From assembly GCA_947649215.1 (NCBI GenBank), contig CANSQW010000054.1, forward strand, positions 1-7,622: a DNA stretch of 7,622 nucleotides, read 5' to 3'. The DNA is from an uncultured bacterium. Lineage in GTDB: Bacteria; Actinomycetota; Coriobacteriia; Coriobacteriales; Eggerthellaceae. Each line of letters opens with the position of its first letter. Positions within the stretch are counted from its first letter, which is position 1. Positions 1-5,683 of this stretch are shown here, piece by piece. The notes under the pieces were generated by a model. That model was not told the origin of the DNA. It ran no database searches and saw only the letters and a program-made list of their open reading frames with translations. Position numbers and translations under genes: made by a program.

Positions 1-2
1 GG

Positions 3-1097
3 TCCCAGCCGCACGCCGGCACCGCGAGCATCGGCACGGCGCTCGCGGGCCTTCATGGAACGCTCAGCGCACGAGCGGCCGAACGCCAGCGCGCCGCCCT
101 CATGCGAACGCGCTTCAAGCCCACCGGCGGCCTCACCGCCACCGGCGTCGTCATGACCGCGTTCGGCGGCATCGGGGTCGCCTACTTCACCCTGTTCGCG
201 GTTGCCGCCATCGCGCTGCCCGCCCTCGCGGCCGACGCCATGTCCTGGTCGGTCGGTCTGGGCGTCTTCGCCGTCCTCGACGCGTTGGCCGCCGTGCTCC
301 TCGTCGCCGGCATCCGCCGCCTGCGCCTGGCCGGCGCCGCCCGCGTCATCCAGCGCGCCTTCGGCACCCGCCAGGTTCGCACCTTCGCCGAGCTGGCCGC
401 CCAGTCCCAGCGCCCCGAGAAGCGCATCCGCTCCGGCGTGCGCCGCATGCTGCGGGCGGGGCTGCTCCCCCAGGGCCACATCGACGACGAGGACACCTGC
501 CTCATGGTCACCGACGATGCCTACCGCCAGTACCGCACCGCCCAGGCCGCCTGGCGCGAGCGCGAGCTCGCCGAGGCCCGCGAGCGCCGTGCCGCCGAGG
601 AAGCCCAGGCCCAGGCCGGAGCCCTGCCGCCCGAGGCCCGCGCCGTCATCGAGGAGGGCGAGGCGGCCCTCGCGCGCCTACGCGAGCTGGACGCCGCCAT
701 CGACGACGCCGCCGTGAGCGCCAAGATCGCCGCCATCGAGGACGTGGTGGCGCGCATCCTCGACCGCGTCCGCGACGAGCCGGCCACCGCCGCCTCGCTC
801 GACCGCCTGACGAGCTACTACCTGCCCACCACCGTGCGCCTGCTCGAGGCCTACGATGACCTGGAGGAGCAGCCCGTCCAAGGCGAGCACATCACCGGCT
901 CGCGCCGCCAGATCGAGCGCACCCTCGACACGCTCTGCGGCGCCTACGAGAAGCTGCTCGACGAGACGTTCCGCGACGTGGCGATGGACGTCTCCGCAGA
1001 CATCTCCGTCCTCCACGCGGTGCTCGCGCAGGAGGGCCTGACCGACAACCCCTTCGACCAGACGATCCGGGGCAGCGGCCCCGCGACCCGCGCCTAG
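3..1097 (+). CDS. xpaC: XpaC-like membrane protein (5-bromo-4-chloroindolyl phosphate hydrolysis family), 5'-partial
   Basis: Likely a membrane-anchored partner of the TelA protein encoded next. The family is named after B. subtilis XpaC; the enzymatic label is historical and the true function is unknown. Counting from the ATG at 102, residues 11-43 and 48-70 form two hydrophobic segments. Residues 80-144 look like a winged-helix fold (FAELAAQSQRPEKRIRSGVR, then GHIDDEDTCLMVTDDAYRQY). Residues 145-200 are a charged Ala/Glu/Arg coiled coil, and 205-310 hold the conserved C-terminal helical domain with YYLPTTVRLLEAYDDLE. The frame is open to the window edge, with 33 codons before that ATG, no stop and no alternative start, and no Shine-Dalgarno precedes 102. 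The true start is therefore upstream and the gene is cut by the window. The gene is 24 bases ahead of telA. Family call is fairly sure; molecular role is not. Confidence 0.82.
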   Translation, partial: SQPHAGTASIGTALAGLHGTLSARAAERQRAALMRTRFKPTGGLTATGVVMTAFGGIGVAYFTLFAVAAIALPALAADAMSWSVGLGVFAVLDALAAVLLVAGIRRLRLAGAARVIQRAFGTRQVRTFAELAAQSQRPEKRIRSGVRRMLRAGLLPQGHIDDEDTCLMVTDDAYRQYRTAQAAWRERELAEARERRAAEEAQAQAGALPPEARAVIEEGEAALARLRELDAAIDDAAVSAKIAAIEDVVARILDRVRDEPATAASLDRLTSYYLPTTVRLLEAYDDLEEQPVQGEHITGSRRQIERTLDTLCGAYEKLLDETFRDVAMDVSADISVLHAVLAQEGLTDNPFDQTIRGSGPATRA

Positions 1098-1106
1098 GCG
1101 CCCACG

Positions 1107-1113
1107 AAAGGAG
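1107..1113 (+). promoter_or_regulatory. Ribosome binding site of telA
   Basis: AAAGGAG lies 8 bases before the ATG at 1122 and fixes that start. Confidence 0.8.
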
Positions 1114-1121
1114 CCCCTGCC

Positions 1122-2273
1122 ATGACCGACGAAATCAAGATCAGCTCCCTGCCCACCCCCGAGCTCACCCTCGACCCCCTGGCCGCCGAAGCCCCGGCCG
1201 CCCCTATCCTCCAGGCCGAGCCCGCCGCCCCGGCCGCCGCGCCCTCGCTCGAGGACATGCTGAGCGAGGAGGAGCGCGCGCAGGTGGACGCGTTCTCCCG
1301 CCAGATCGACCTGGCCGACTCCCAGCAGGTGCTCACCTACGGCGCCGGCGCGCAGAAGAAGATGGCCGACTTCTCCGAGACGGCGCTCACGCGCGTGCGC
1401 ACCCAGGACCTCGGCGAGGCAGGCGACCTCATCGCCAACGTGGTCATCGAGCTCAAGAGCTTCGACGCGGAAGATGAGAAGGGCCTGTTCGGGTTCTTCA
1501 AGCGTCAGGCCGATAAGGTCACCGCGCTCAAGGCGCGCTACGACAAGGCCGAGGCCAACGTGGACAAGATCGTGCGCGCGCTCGAGGGGCACCAAGTGAC
1601 CCTCATGAAGGACGCGGCCATGCTCGACCAGCTCTATGACCTCAACCTCACCTACTTCAAGGAGCTCACCATGTACCTGCTGGCCGGCCGCAAGCGCCTG
1701 GCCGAGGTGCGCGAGGGCGAGCTGCGTGAGCTGGCTGAGACGGCGCGCGCCACCGGCCGCACCGAGGACGCCGAGGCGGCCCAGCGCCTGGAGGCGTCGT
1801 GCAACCGCTTCGAGAAGAAGCTCTCCGACCTCGACCTCACGCGCACCATCGCGCTGCAGATGGCCCCGCAGATTCGCCTCGTGCAGAACAACGAGGCCCT
1901 CATGATCGAGAAGATCCAGACCACGCTGGCTAACACCATCCCCCTGTGGAAGAGCCAGATGGTGCTCGCGCTGGGCCTGGCCAACAACGAGGCGGCCCTG
2001 CGTGCCCAGGCAGCCGTCACCGATATGACCAACGAGCTTCTGCGCAAGAACGCCGAGAAGCTGCGCCAGTCCACGGTGGAGGTCGCGCGCGAGAGCGAAC
2101 GCGGCATCGTGGAGGTGGAGACGTTGCGCATCGCCAACGACGACCTCATCCAGACCTTCGACGAGGTCATGCGCATCCAGGAGGAGGGCCGCGCCAAGCG
2201 TGCGGAAGCCGAGGTGGAGATGCGCAAGATGGAGGCCGAGCTCAAGGAGAAGCTGCTCTCGTTCCGCGGCTAG
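1122..2273 (+). CDS. telA: TelA/YaaN family protein (toxic anion resistance family)
   Basis: A 383-residue cytoplasmic, almost wholly helical protein of the TelA family (Pfam PF05816), named for tellurite resistance but also linked in Firmicutes to cell-envelope stress and bacteriocin or antibiotic tolerance. Residues 1-45 are a low-complexity Ala/Pro-rich tail. Family signatures follow: YGAGAQKKMADFSE at 73-86, GLFGFFKRQADKV at 121-133, and VQNNEALMIEKIQTTLANTI at 254-273 followed by PLWKSQMVLALGL. Residues 310-382 form a charged C-terminal coiled coil. Length is normal for the family. No membrane segment is seen, so it presumably acts with the membrane-bound XpaC-like protein encoded just before it; xpaC-telA pairing is widely conserved (xpaC-yaaN in B. 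subtilis). It shares an operon with the GyrI-like gene 31 bases downstream. Whether it gives tellurite resistance cannot be told from sequence. Confidence 0.93.
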   Translation: MTDEIKISSLPTPELTLDPLAAEAPAAPILQAEPAAPAAAPSLEDMLSEEERAQVDAFSRQIDLADSQQVLTYGAGAQKKMADFSETALTRVRTQDLGEAGDLIANVVIELKSFDAEDEKGLFGFFKRQADKVTALKARYDKAEANVDKIVRALEGHQVTLMKDAAMLDQLYDLNLTYFKELTMYLLAGRKRLAEVREGELRELAETARATGRTEDAEAAQRLEASCNRFEKKLSDLDLTRTIALQMAPQIRLVQNNEALMIEKIQTTLANTIPLWKSQMVLALGLANNEAALRAQAAVTDMTNELLRKNAEKLRQSTVEVARESERGIVEVETLRIANDDLIQTFDEVMRIQEEGRAKRAEAEVEMRKMEAELKEKLLSFRG

Positions 2274-2290
2274 GGGCTCGAGACCGAGCA

Positions 2291-2297
2291 GGAGGAG
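2291..2297 (+). promoter_or_regulatory. Ribosome binding site selecting the GTG start of the GyrI-like gene
   Basis: GGAGGAG lies 7 bases before GTG 2305. It decides the start against an in-frame ATG at 2200, which lies inside telA and has no such site. Confidence 0.8.
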
Positions 2298-2304
2298 AGA
2301 AGCC

Positions 2305-2940
2305 GTGCCCTACGACTACAAGCGCGAGCTCAAGGAGCTCTACCAGCCGCCGCGCAAGCCCAGCGTCGTCACCGTGCCGCCTACGACCTACGTCGCCGTG
2401 GACGGCCAGGGCGACCCGAACGAGCCGGACGGCGCCTACCAGCACGCCCTCGGCCTGCTCTACGGCATATCGTTCACCCTCAAGATGGCCCCGAAGGCCG
2501 GCGTGGACCTGCCCGGCTACTTCGCCTACGTCGTGCCGCCCCTGGAGGGCTTCTGGACCCTCGACGTCGCCGACACGTTCGACCCGGCCCGCAAGGCCGA
2601 CTTCACGTGGACGAGCTGCATCCGCCTGCCGGACTTCGTGACGCCCGAGGTGTTCGCATGGGCCTGCGAGGAAGCCACGCGAAAGAAGGGCGGCGACTTC
2701 TCGGCCGTGCGCATGATGACCGTGGAGGAGGGACCGTGCGTGCAGTGCCTCCATGTGGGCTCCTACGACGACGAGCCGCCCGCCATCGAGGGGCTTCACC
2801 GGTTCGCCGAGGATTCCGGGCTCGCCATCGACCTGACACCAGAGCGCCGCCACCACGAGATCTACCTCTCCGACCCGCGGCGCACCGCCCCCGAGAAGCT
2901 CAAGACCGTCATCCGCCTGCCCGTGCGTCCGAGCCGCTGA
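2305..2940 (+). CDS. GyrI-like small-molecule-binding domain protein
   Basis: A 211-residue stand-alone protein of the GyrI-like/SOUL-type effector-binding superfamily (Pfam PF06445). These domains bind small, often aromatic or cationic, molecules, either alone or fused to AraC/MerR regulators; some members hydrolyse or sequester toxic compounds. The start matches the variant typical of stand-alone members: YDYKRELKELYQPPRKPSVV (4-23), then VPPTTYVAVDGQGDPNE (24-40), the helix AYQHALGLLYGISFTLKM (44-61), the strand LEGFWTLD (80-87) and LHVGSYDDEP (149-158), which is the characteristic H-x-G-x-Y loop. There is no DNA-binding domain, signal peptide or membrane segment. It starts with GTG, 31 bases after telA, behind a strong Shine-Dalgarno, so it should be co-expressed with xpaC and telA. 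Its location suggests ligand sensing or detoxification in the same stress response; that link is inferred. Confidence 0.85.
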   Translation: MPYDYKRELKELYQPPRKPSVVTVPPTTYVAVDGQGDPNEPDGAYQHALGLLYGISFTLKMAPKAGVDLPGYFAYVVPPLEGFWTLDVADTFDPARKADFTWTSCIRLPDFVTPEVFAWACEEATRKKGGDFSAVRMMTVEEGPCVQCLHVGSYDDEPPAIEGLHRFAEDSGLAIDLTPERRHHEIYLSDPRRTAPEKLKTVIRLPVRPSR

Positions 2941-2952
2941 GCCCACCGCCTA

Positions 2953-3010
2953 CGGAGAGATGGCGCCCTGGAACCGTGCCTCGGGTACCGCCTCTCCGCT
3001 TCCTCTTTTC
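2953..3010 (+). terminator. Possible intrinsic terminator of the xpaC-telA-gyrI operon
   Basis: CGGAGA (2953-2958) pairs with TCTCCG (2993-2998), and GGCG (2962-2965) with CGCC (2989-2992), giving a branched GC-rich hairpin 13 bases after the stop. It is followed by a T-rich tail with TTTT at 3006-3009. The T-tract is interrupted and starts some bases after the stem, so termination may be partial. The hairpin encloses the first copy of the 28-base repeat. Confidence 0.5.
2962..2989 (+). repeat. 28-base hairpin-forming repeat, copy 1
   Basis: Matches copy 2 at 3850-3877 in 24 of 28 positions, and all four differences are transitions. The first 24 bases differ at only two positions. The shared core reads GGCGCCCT, R, GAACCGTGCCT, Y, GGG. 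The ends can pair, with one mismatch and one G-U pair in this copy. The two copies bracket the antitoxin-toxin pair. Confidence 0.75.
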
Positions 3011-3028
3011 TCATGATGCCATAAGAAC

Positions 3029-3075
3029 ACTTGTTTGTAAACAAGTTTGCTGCTATACTTGTAAACACGTTTACA
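3029..3075 (+). promoter_or_regulatory. Promoter and operator region of the antitoxin-toxin operon
   Basis: The -35 box TTGTTT (3031-3036) stands 17 bases before an extended -10, TGC-TATACT (TATACT at 3054-3059). Three overlapping palindromes cover it: ACTTGTTT-gt-AAACAAGT (3029-3046), an imperfect TGTAAAC-AA-GTTTGC (3036-3050), and a perfect TGTAAAC-AC-GTTTACA (3060-3075). The two TGTAAAC sites start 24 bases apart. One covers the spacer next to the -35 box and the other the predicted transcription start, so bound repressor would block RNA polymerase. Autorepression by antitoxin or toxin-antitoxin complex is the usual mode for such operons and is inferred here. The AT-richness contrasts sharply with the surroundings. 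Confidence 0.8.
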
Positions 3076-3084
3076 GGAGGTGAT
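3075..3084 (+). promoter_or_regulatory. Near-perfect ribosome binding site of the antitoxin
   Basis: AGGAGGTGAT is fully complementary to the 16S rRNA 3' end. AGGAGG ends 8 bases before ATG 3089 but only 2 before the in-frame ATG at 3083, so 3089 is the better start. The site abuts the right palindrome (3060-3075). Confidence 0.75.
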
Positions 3085-3088
3085 GGCA

Positions 3089-3379
3089 ATGGCAACGAGA
3101 ACGTTCTCAAGCCGGGCAGACGAGGAGCAGCTCTCCTTCGCCGACGCCCTCTCGCGCCGCGAGTACGGGATGTCCTACGGGCAGTACTGCGGAACCGTGC
3201 TCCTCGGCTTGATCGAGGCGACCGGATCGCTTCCGCGCCCCGCAAAGGCGACGGAAGGCGAAAGAAAGCAGGCGGCGGCCTCCCTCATAAAGGGGTTCTC
3301 CGCCCAAGCGCGTAACCCCGAGGTGGCGCGTCTTTCCGACGAGGGCATCCGCGAGCTCATAGCGAGCCGCTATGACTAG
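3089..3379 (+). CDS. Type II antitoxin, RelB/DinJ-like (ribbon-helix-helix)
   Basis: A 96-residue protein that should neutralise the PIN toxin encoded next and repress the operon. The N-terminus reads as a ribbon-helix-helix: strand TRTFSSRAD (3-11), helix LSFADALSRREYGM (15-28), turn SYGQ (29-32), helix YCGTVLLGLIEATGSLP (33-49). The ending G-x-LP is typical of RelB/DinJ antitoxins. Residues 50-96 are a charged, probably flexible tail (KATEGERKQAAASLIKGF and DEGIRELIASRYD) that would wrap the toxin. An in-frame ATG at 3083 is too close to the Shine-Dalgarno. The stop overlaps the toxin start in ATGACTAG, so the two are translationally coupled. The exact antitoxin family is uncertain; the role is supported by size, fold pattern, order and operator sites. 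Confidence 0.78.
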   Translation: MATRTFSSRADEEQLSFADALSRREYGMSYGQYCGTVLLGLIEATGSLPRPAKATEGERKQAAASLIKGFSAQARNPEVARLSDEGIRELIASRYD

Positions 3380-3815
3380 GCGCCTGCTCATCGACACCAA
3401 CGTCCTTCTCGACGCGGCGATGGACGAGCGCCCTGGCTGGACGGCAGCAACGCTCCTCATCGACGAGCTGGCCTACGAGGACGTCGTCGGCTACGTCTCG
3501 GCGCTCTCGCTCAAGGACGTCTACTACGTCCTTACGAAGTACGCCGACGAGTGCGCGGCGCGCTCCTTCATCCTCGCTGCTATGGAGCTGCTCATCGTCA
3601 CAGGCGTGGACGGCGCGCTCTGCCGGCTGGCCGCCCTCTCAGACGAGCCGGACTTCGAGGACGGCATCATTCGGGCCTGCGCCGAGAGCCTGCCGGTCGA
3701 CTTCATCATATCGCGGGACGAGAAGGCGTTCGCGCGCTCCCCCATCAGGCGGCTCTCCGCCCAAGAGTACGTCGACCTGTTCTGCGCGACGGAGGAGGTG
3801 GACTTCCCCGACTGA
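3372..3815 (+). CDS. PIN-domain ribonuclease toxin (VapC-like, PIN_3 type)
   Basis: A 147-residue single PIN domain, expected to be a Mg2+-dependent endoribonuclease that cuts tRNA or other RNA when freed from its antitoxin. Acidic active-site candidates are in place: D8 in LIDTNVLLD (6-14), D49 in SALSLKDVYYVL (43-54), the DFED cluster at 94-97, and D116 in FIISRDEKAF (111-120). The C-terminal SPIRRLSAQEYV (123-134) is the usual last strand and helix of the PIN_3 subgroup. No catalytic residue appears lost, so the toxin should be active. It starts with ATG inside the last codons of the antitoxin gene and has only a weak ribosome site, so its level depends on antitoxin translation. The RNA target cannot be told from sequence. 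Confidence 0.88.
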   Translation: MTRRLLIDTNVLLDAAMDERPGWTAATLLIDELAYEDVVGYVSALSLKDVYYVLTKYADECAARSFILAAMELLIVTGVDGALCRLAALSDEPDFEDGIIRACAESLPVDFIISRDEKAFARSPIRRLSAQEYVDLFCATEEVDFPD

Positions 3816-3849
3816 CGGGGGGGGCGCGGCAGCCGACTCCCGCGCGGGC

Positions 3850-3877
3850 GGCGCCCTAGAACCGTGCCTTGGGCGCC
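3850..3877 (+). repeat. 28-base hairpin-forming repeat, copy 2
   Basis: Second copy of the repeat at 2962-2989. Here the ends form a perfect 7-bp stem, GGCGCCC (3850-3856) with GGGCGCC (3871-3877), around a 14-base loop containing GAACCGTGCC. It begins 35 bases after the PIN stop codon. Confidence 0.75.
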
Positions 3878-3880
3878 AGG

Positions 3881-4030
3881 GCCCCGAGGGGCTGGGCTTT
3901 CGACGCGGGGCTGACTAAGATGGGAGGCTCTCGCCTCCGAGCCAACGGCACAACCCCATGGCACCACGAACAACAGACTACCGGTCAACCCCAACGCAAG
4001 AAACGCCAACAGCTGAGTGGTTTCCCAAAG
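3881..4030 (+). other. Intergenic region with hairpins and a C-rich, G-poor stretch
   Basis: No gene is supported here. A tight stem GCCCC-GA-GGGGC (3881-3892) and a perfect hairpin GGAGGC-TCTC-GCCTCC (3923-3938) come first. From 3943 to 4010 the plus strand is about 41% C, 38% A, 16% G and 4% T, well below the surrounding GC content. That bias and the lack of strong pairing resemble a Rho entry site, so Rho-dependent ending of the toxin-antitoxin transcript is possible. An ATG at 3958 opens a 71-codon frame, but it has no ribosome site and runs antisense into the next gene. Confidence 0.35.
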
Positions 4031-4064
4031 GGAGGGTGCCCCGCGCCCGGAACGCGGCGCGCCG

Positions 4065-4592
4065 TCAGACGCGGCTCGCCGCCACGTCCAGGTCGACGGA
4101 GAAGACCTGCGTCTGGTTGGCGAGGTCTATCTCGAGCTGGAGCGCGGCGATGCGGTCTGACAGCGCCTCGTAGTCAGCCTGCGCCTCGCGCACGTCGTAG
4201 TTCGCGTAGCGGTACTCGACCGGCGCGCCGGCGGCACCGTAGTAGCCGTCGCGCAGACGCTCGCGAGGCTGGCGGGCGCGCAGCTCGGCCACGCGGTCGC
4301 GCTTGGCCGAGAGCTGGGCTAAGGCGATGAGGGCCTCGTCGATGGTCAGCCCGCTCTGGGGCAGCACGGTGCGCTGGTTGAAGCCGTGCAGGGCGTGGCG
4401 CACAGCGAGCACCGCGCGGTCGATCTCGTCGATGCGCTCGCGCGTGGCGCGGTAATCGTAGGCCGGCGGCTCGTCAGGCTCGCCCTCGGCGCGCACGTAG
4501 GTGCACGTCTCGGCCTCCGTGCTCAGGAGGTGATCCTTGTCGTCTTGCAGGCGACGCAGGTACTTGCTGGCGCTGGCAGAAGTGAAGTCCAC
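4065..4592 (-). CDS. Uncharacterised coiled-coil protein (possible DUF6847-type family)
   Basis: A 175-residue soluble, helical protein that I recognise only as a conserved hypothetical of gut bacteria; the DUF6847 label is from memory and unverified. Visible landmarks are the N-terminal FTSASASKYLRRLQDDKDHL (3-22), the helix YDYRATRERIDEIDRAVLAV (45-64), HALHGFNQ (67-73 region), LTIDEALIALAQLSAKRDRV (82-101), EYRYANYDVREAQADYEALS (126-145) and an amphipathic C-terminal helix ending in strand VFSVDLDV (163-170). There is no signal peptide, membrane segment or catalytic motif. The start is GTG 4592, because AGGGAGG (4604-4598) stands 5 bases before it and family members begin with the equivalent of xxFTSASA. 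The in-frame ATG at 4613 has no ribosome site. It is transcribed alone, divergent from the RelE-like pair. A TAGAAT box on this strand (4672-4667) may be its -10, but no good -35 is seen. Function is unknown. Confidence 0.75.
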   Translation of the reverse strand: MDFTSASASKYLRRLQDDKDHLLSTEAETCTYVRAEGEPDEPPAYDYRATRERIDEIDRAVLAVRHALHGFNQRTVLPQSGLTIDEALIALAQLSAKRDRVAELRARQPRERLRDGYYGAAGAPVEYRYANYDVREAQADYEALSDRIAALQLEIDLANQTQVFSVDLDVAASRV

Positions 4593-4953
4593 GGCATCCT
4601 CCCTATGATCCATAGCAGCCGGCGCGCATCGACGCGCGACGCGGTGCCCCCACAGCGTTTGGAGGCATTCTAGGCAGTGCGGCCGGCGCGCGCCCTGGCG
4701 AGGCGCGGCCGTTGCGCGGGCATTACCGACCTGACGCGAAACGGCAGCCTGCACGGCGACGGACGCCAGCGAGGACGTAGCGAGGAAAACGAGACGGCGC
4801 CCGGCAGCGAGGCGCCGGCAGCAGGCACGCGCCGAGAGTCCCTCCCTCCCTGCACGGGCCGCAAGACAAATCGTCAACGGCCAGTCCGCTCCCCATCGCG
4901 CAGCGGTCCGCCTTCGCTAGGATGACAGGCAGGCAAGACGGAAGGAGGCTGCC
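4593..4953. other. Divergent intergenic region, 361 bases
   Basis: No gene is supported. It separates the minus-strand coiled-coil gene from the RelE-like pair and should hold both promoters. Candidates are weak: TAGAAT on the minus strand (4672-4667) and TAGGAT on the plus strand (4918-4923), neither with a convincing -35 box. AGCGAGG occurs three times (4768, 4779, 4806), and GGCGCC at 4796-4801 and 4811-4816 can form a 6-bp stem. The long unused frames here look like by-products of high GC. Confidence 0.5.
4942..4948 (+). promoter_or_regulatory. Ribosome binding site of the RelE-like gene
   Basis: AAGGAGG lies 5 bases before ATG 4954 and confirms that start. Confidence 0.75.
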
Positions 4954-5262
4954 ATGGGCGTCACGTTCGACAAGCGCGGGTGCGAGGCACTGCTTCGCAG
5001 GCACCCCGGACTGAGGGCGCGCGTCGCAGAAACCGTCGAATCCCAGCTGGCCCACAGGCTGTTCAAGTCGAAGTTCGCCACCACCGCCCGCTGGGACGGG
5101 AGGCCGCTCTGGGAGTGCCGCGTCAACGAGGCCTCCGCCGGCTCGGTGCGCGCCGCCTTCTGCGTCGAAGGCGAGGACGCCGTGGTCGTCTACCTCTCCC
5201 CCACCCTCCCGAAGCGTGCCTTCACCGCCGAGCTCGACCGGTTCCTGAGGAGGCGCCCATGA
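4954..5262 (+). CDS. Small RelE/ParE-like protein, possible toxin
   Basis: A 102-residue basic protein. The layout resembles the RelE/HigB toxin superfamily: two N-terminal helices (FDKRGCEALLRRHPGLRARV, 5-24, and AETVESQLAHRLFKSKFATT, 25-44), then strands PLWECRVNEA (51-60), VRAAFCVEGE (65-74), AVVVYLSPTLPKR (76-88) and a C-terminal helix FTAELDRFLRR (90-100). The W-E-x-R-V-N, V-R-x-A-F and F-x-x-E-L-x-x-F pattern is what RelE-type RNases show around their RNA-binding strands, but I cannot match it to a named family. It is joined to the next gene by an ATGA overlap, so the two proteins likely act together. A small non-toxin partner protein is the main alternative. Confidence 0.55.
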   Translation: MGVTFDKRGCEALLRRHPGLRARVAETVESQLAHRLFKSKFATTARWDGRPLWECRVNEASAGSVRAAFCVEGEDAVVVYLSPTLPKRAFTAELDRFLRRRP

Positions 5263-5531
5263 GGCTTATGCCCGCCAAGCAGGCCCAGGCCCGGCTCATG
5301 GGCGCCCCCGGCGACGCCGACCTGCGCGCCCTGGCCCTGCTCACGTTCAAGAAGGATCGCTCCGTGACCCTGGAGCGCGGCGCCACCGGCACCTGGGAGC
5401 TCGTCGAGGACGGCTTCGAGCGCGCCCGCACGCCGCTTCCCGCCGGCGGCGCGGGAAAGCGCCTGGTCAAAGACGCCTTCAAACGAGAGTTCCCCCGCAG
5501 CAACAAGCTCTACGTCGACGAGCGCCGCTGA
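5259..5531 (+). CDS. Small basic protein of unknown function, possible antitoxin partner
   Basis: A 90-residue protein starting inside the stop codon of the RelE-like gene (ATGA, 5259-5262), with GAGGAGG at 5247-5253, 5 bases before its ATG. Residues 1-30 are likely helical (PAKQAQARLM, DLRALALLTF), followed by strand-rich RSVTLERGATGTWELVEDGF (34-53) and a basic C-terminal helix and strand, KRLVKDAFKREFPRSNKLYV (67-86), which could bind nucleic acid. I see no ribbon-helix-helix or classical helix-turn-helix. Size and tight coupling fit an antitoxin encoded after its toxin, as in higBA. An uncharacterised conserved two-gene module of other function is equally possible. Confidence 0.5.
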   Translation: MRLMPAKQAQARLMGAPGDADLRALALLTFKKDRSVTLERGATGTWELVEDGFERARTPLPAGGAGKRLVKDAFKREFPRSNKLYVDERR

Positions 5532-5564
5532 GGCGCGCCCGTCCCACACGACCCCACGCGCGCC
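5532..5564 (+). terminator. Weak hairpin after the RelE-like pair
   Basis: GGCGCGC (5532-5538) pairs with GCGCGCC (5558-5564) over a 19-base loop, starting right after the stop codon. No T-tract follows, so it may stabilise the mRNA end rather than terminate. Confidence 0.3.
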
Positions 5565-5614
5565 ACGACGGCCCCGCATCCCTTGCGCCGGCGGCACGTC
5601 CGAGCCTCCAACGC

Positions 5615-5647
5615 AAAGGGGGCGCGCCCGACACCGGACACGCCCCC
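5615..5647 (-). terminator. Possible terminator of the DUF5692 gene
   Basis: GGGGGCG (5618-5624) pairs with CGCCCCC (5641-5647) over a 16-base loop that itself holds a small CCG/CGG pairing. Read on the minus strand, the stem begins 36 bases past the stop codon and is followed by TTTGCGTT, a short T-rich run. The stem is strong and the T-tract weak. Confidence 0.5.
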
Positions 5648-5683
5648 GCCAACCACGCCAGCAGCCCCCGCCGCCCCGCGGCG

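Noticed and set aside
678..1595. Long minus-strand frame of 305 codons across xpaC and telA
   Set aside because: Its composition (Leu/Val/Gly/Arg-rich, low complexity) is the usual antisense shadow of GC-rich coding DNA, and it spans two well-supported genes on the other strand.
3191..3207. GGAACCGTGC followed by TCCTCGG, resembling the core of the 28-base repeat
   Set aside because: Only ten bases match in line, the flanking GGCGCC and GGG arms are missing, and it lies inside the antitoxin coding region, so it is probably chance.
2962..3877. CRISPR array or tRNA-derived attachment sites
   Set aside because: There are only two repeat copies, 888 bases apart, no tRNA fold and no integrase gene, so neither explanation is supported within the window.
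3881..3892. GCCCC-GA-GGGGC as an intrinsic terminator of the toxin gene
   Set aside because: The two-base loop is too tight for a normal hairpin and only TTT follows some bases later.
3958..4173. Small plus-strand ORF of 71 codons
   Set aside because: It has no ribosome binding site, and about half of it is antisense to the end of the coiled-coil gene.
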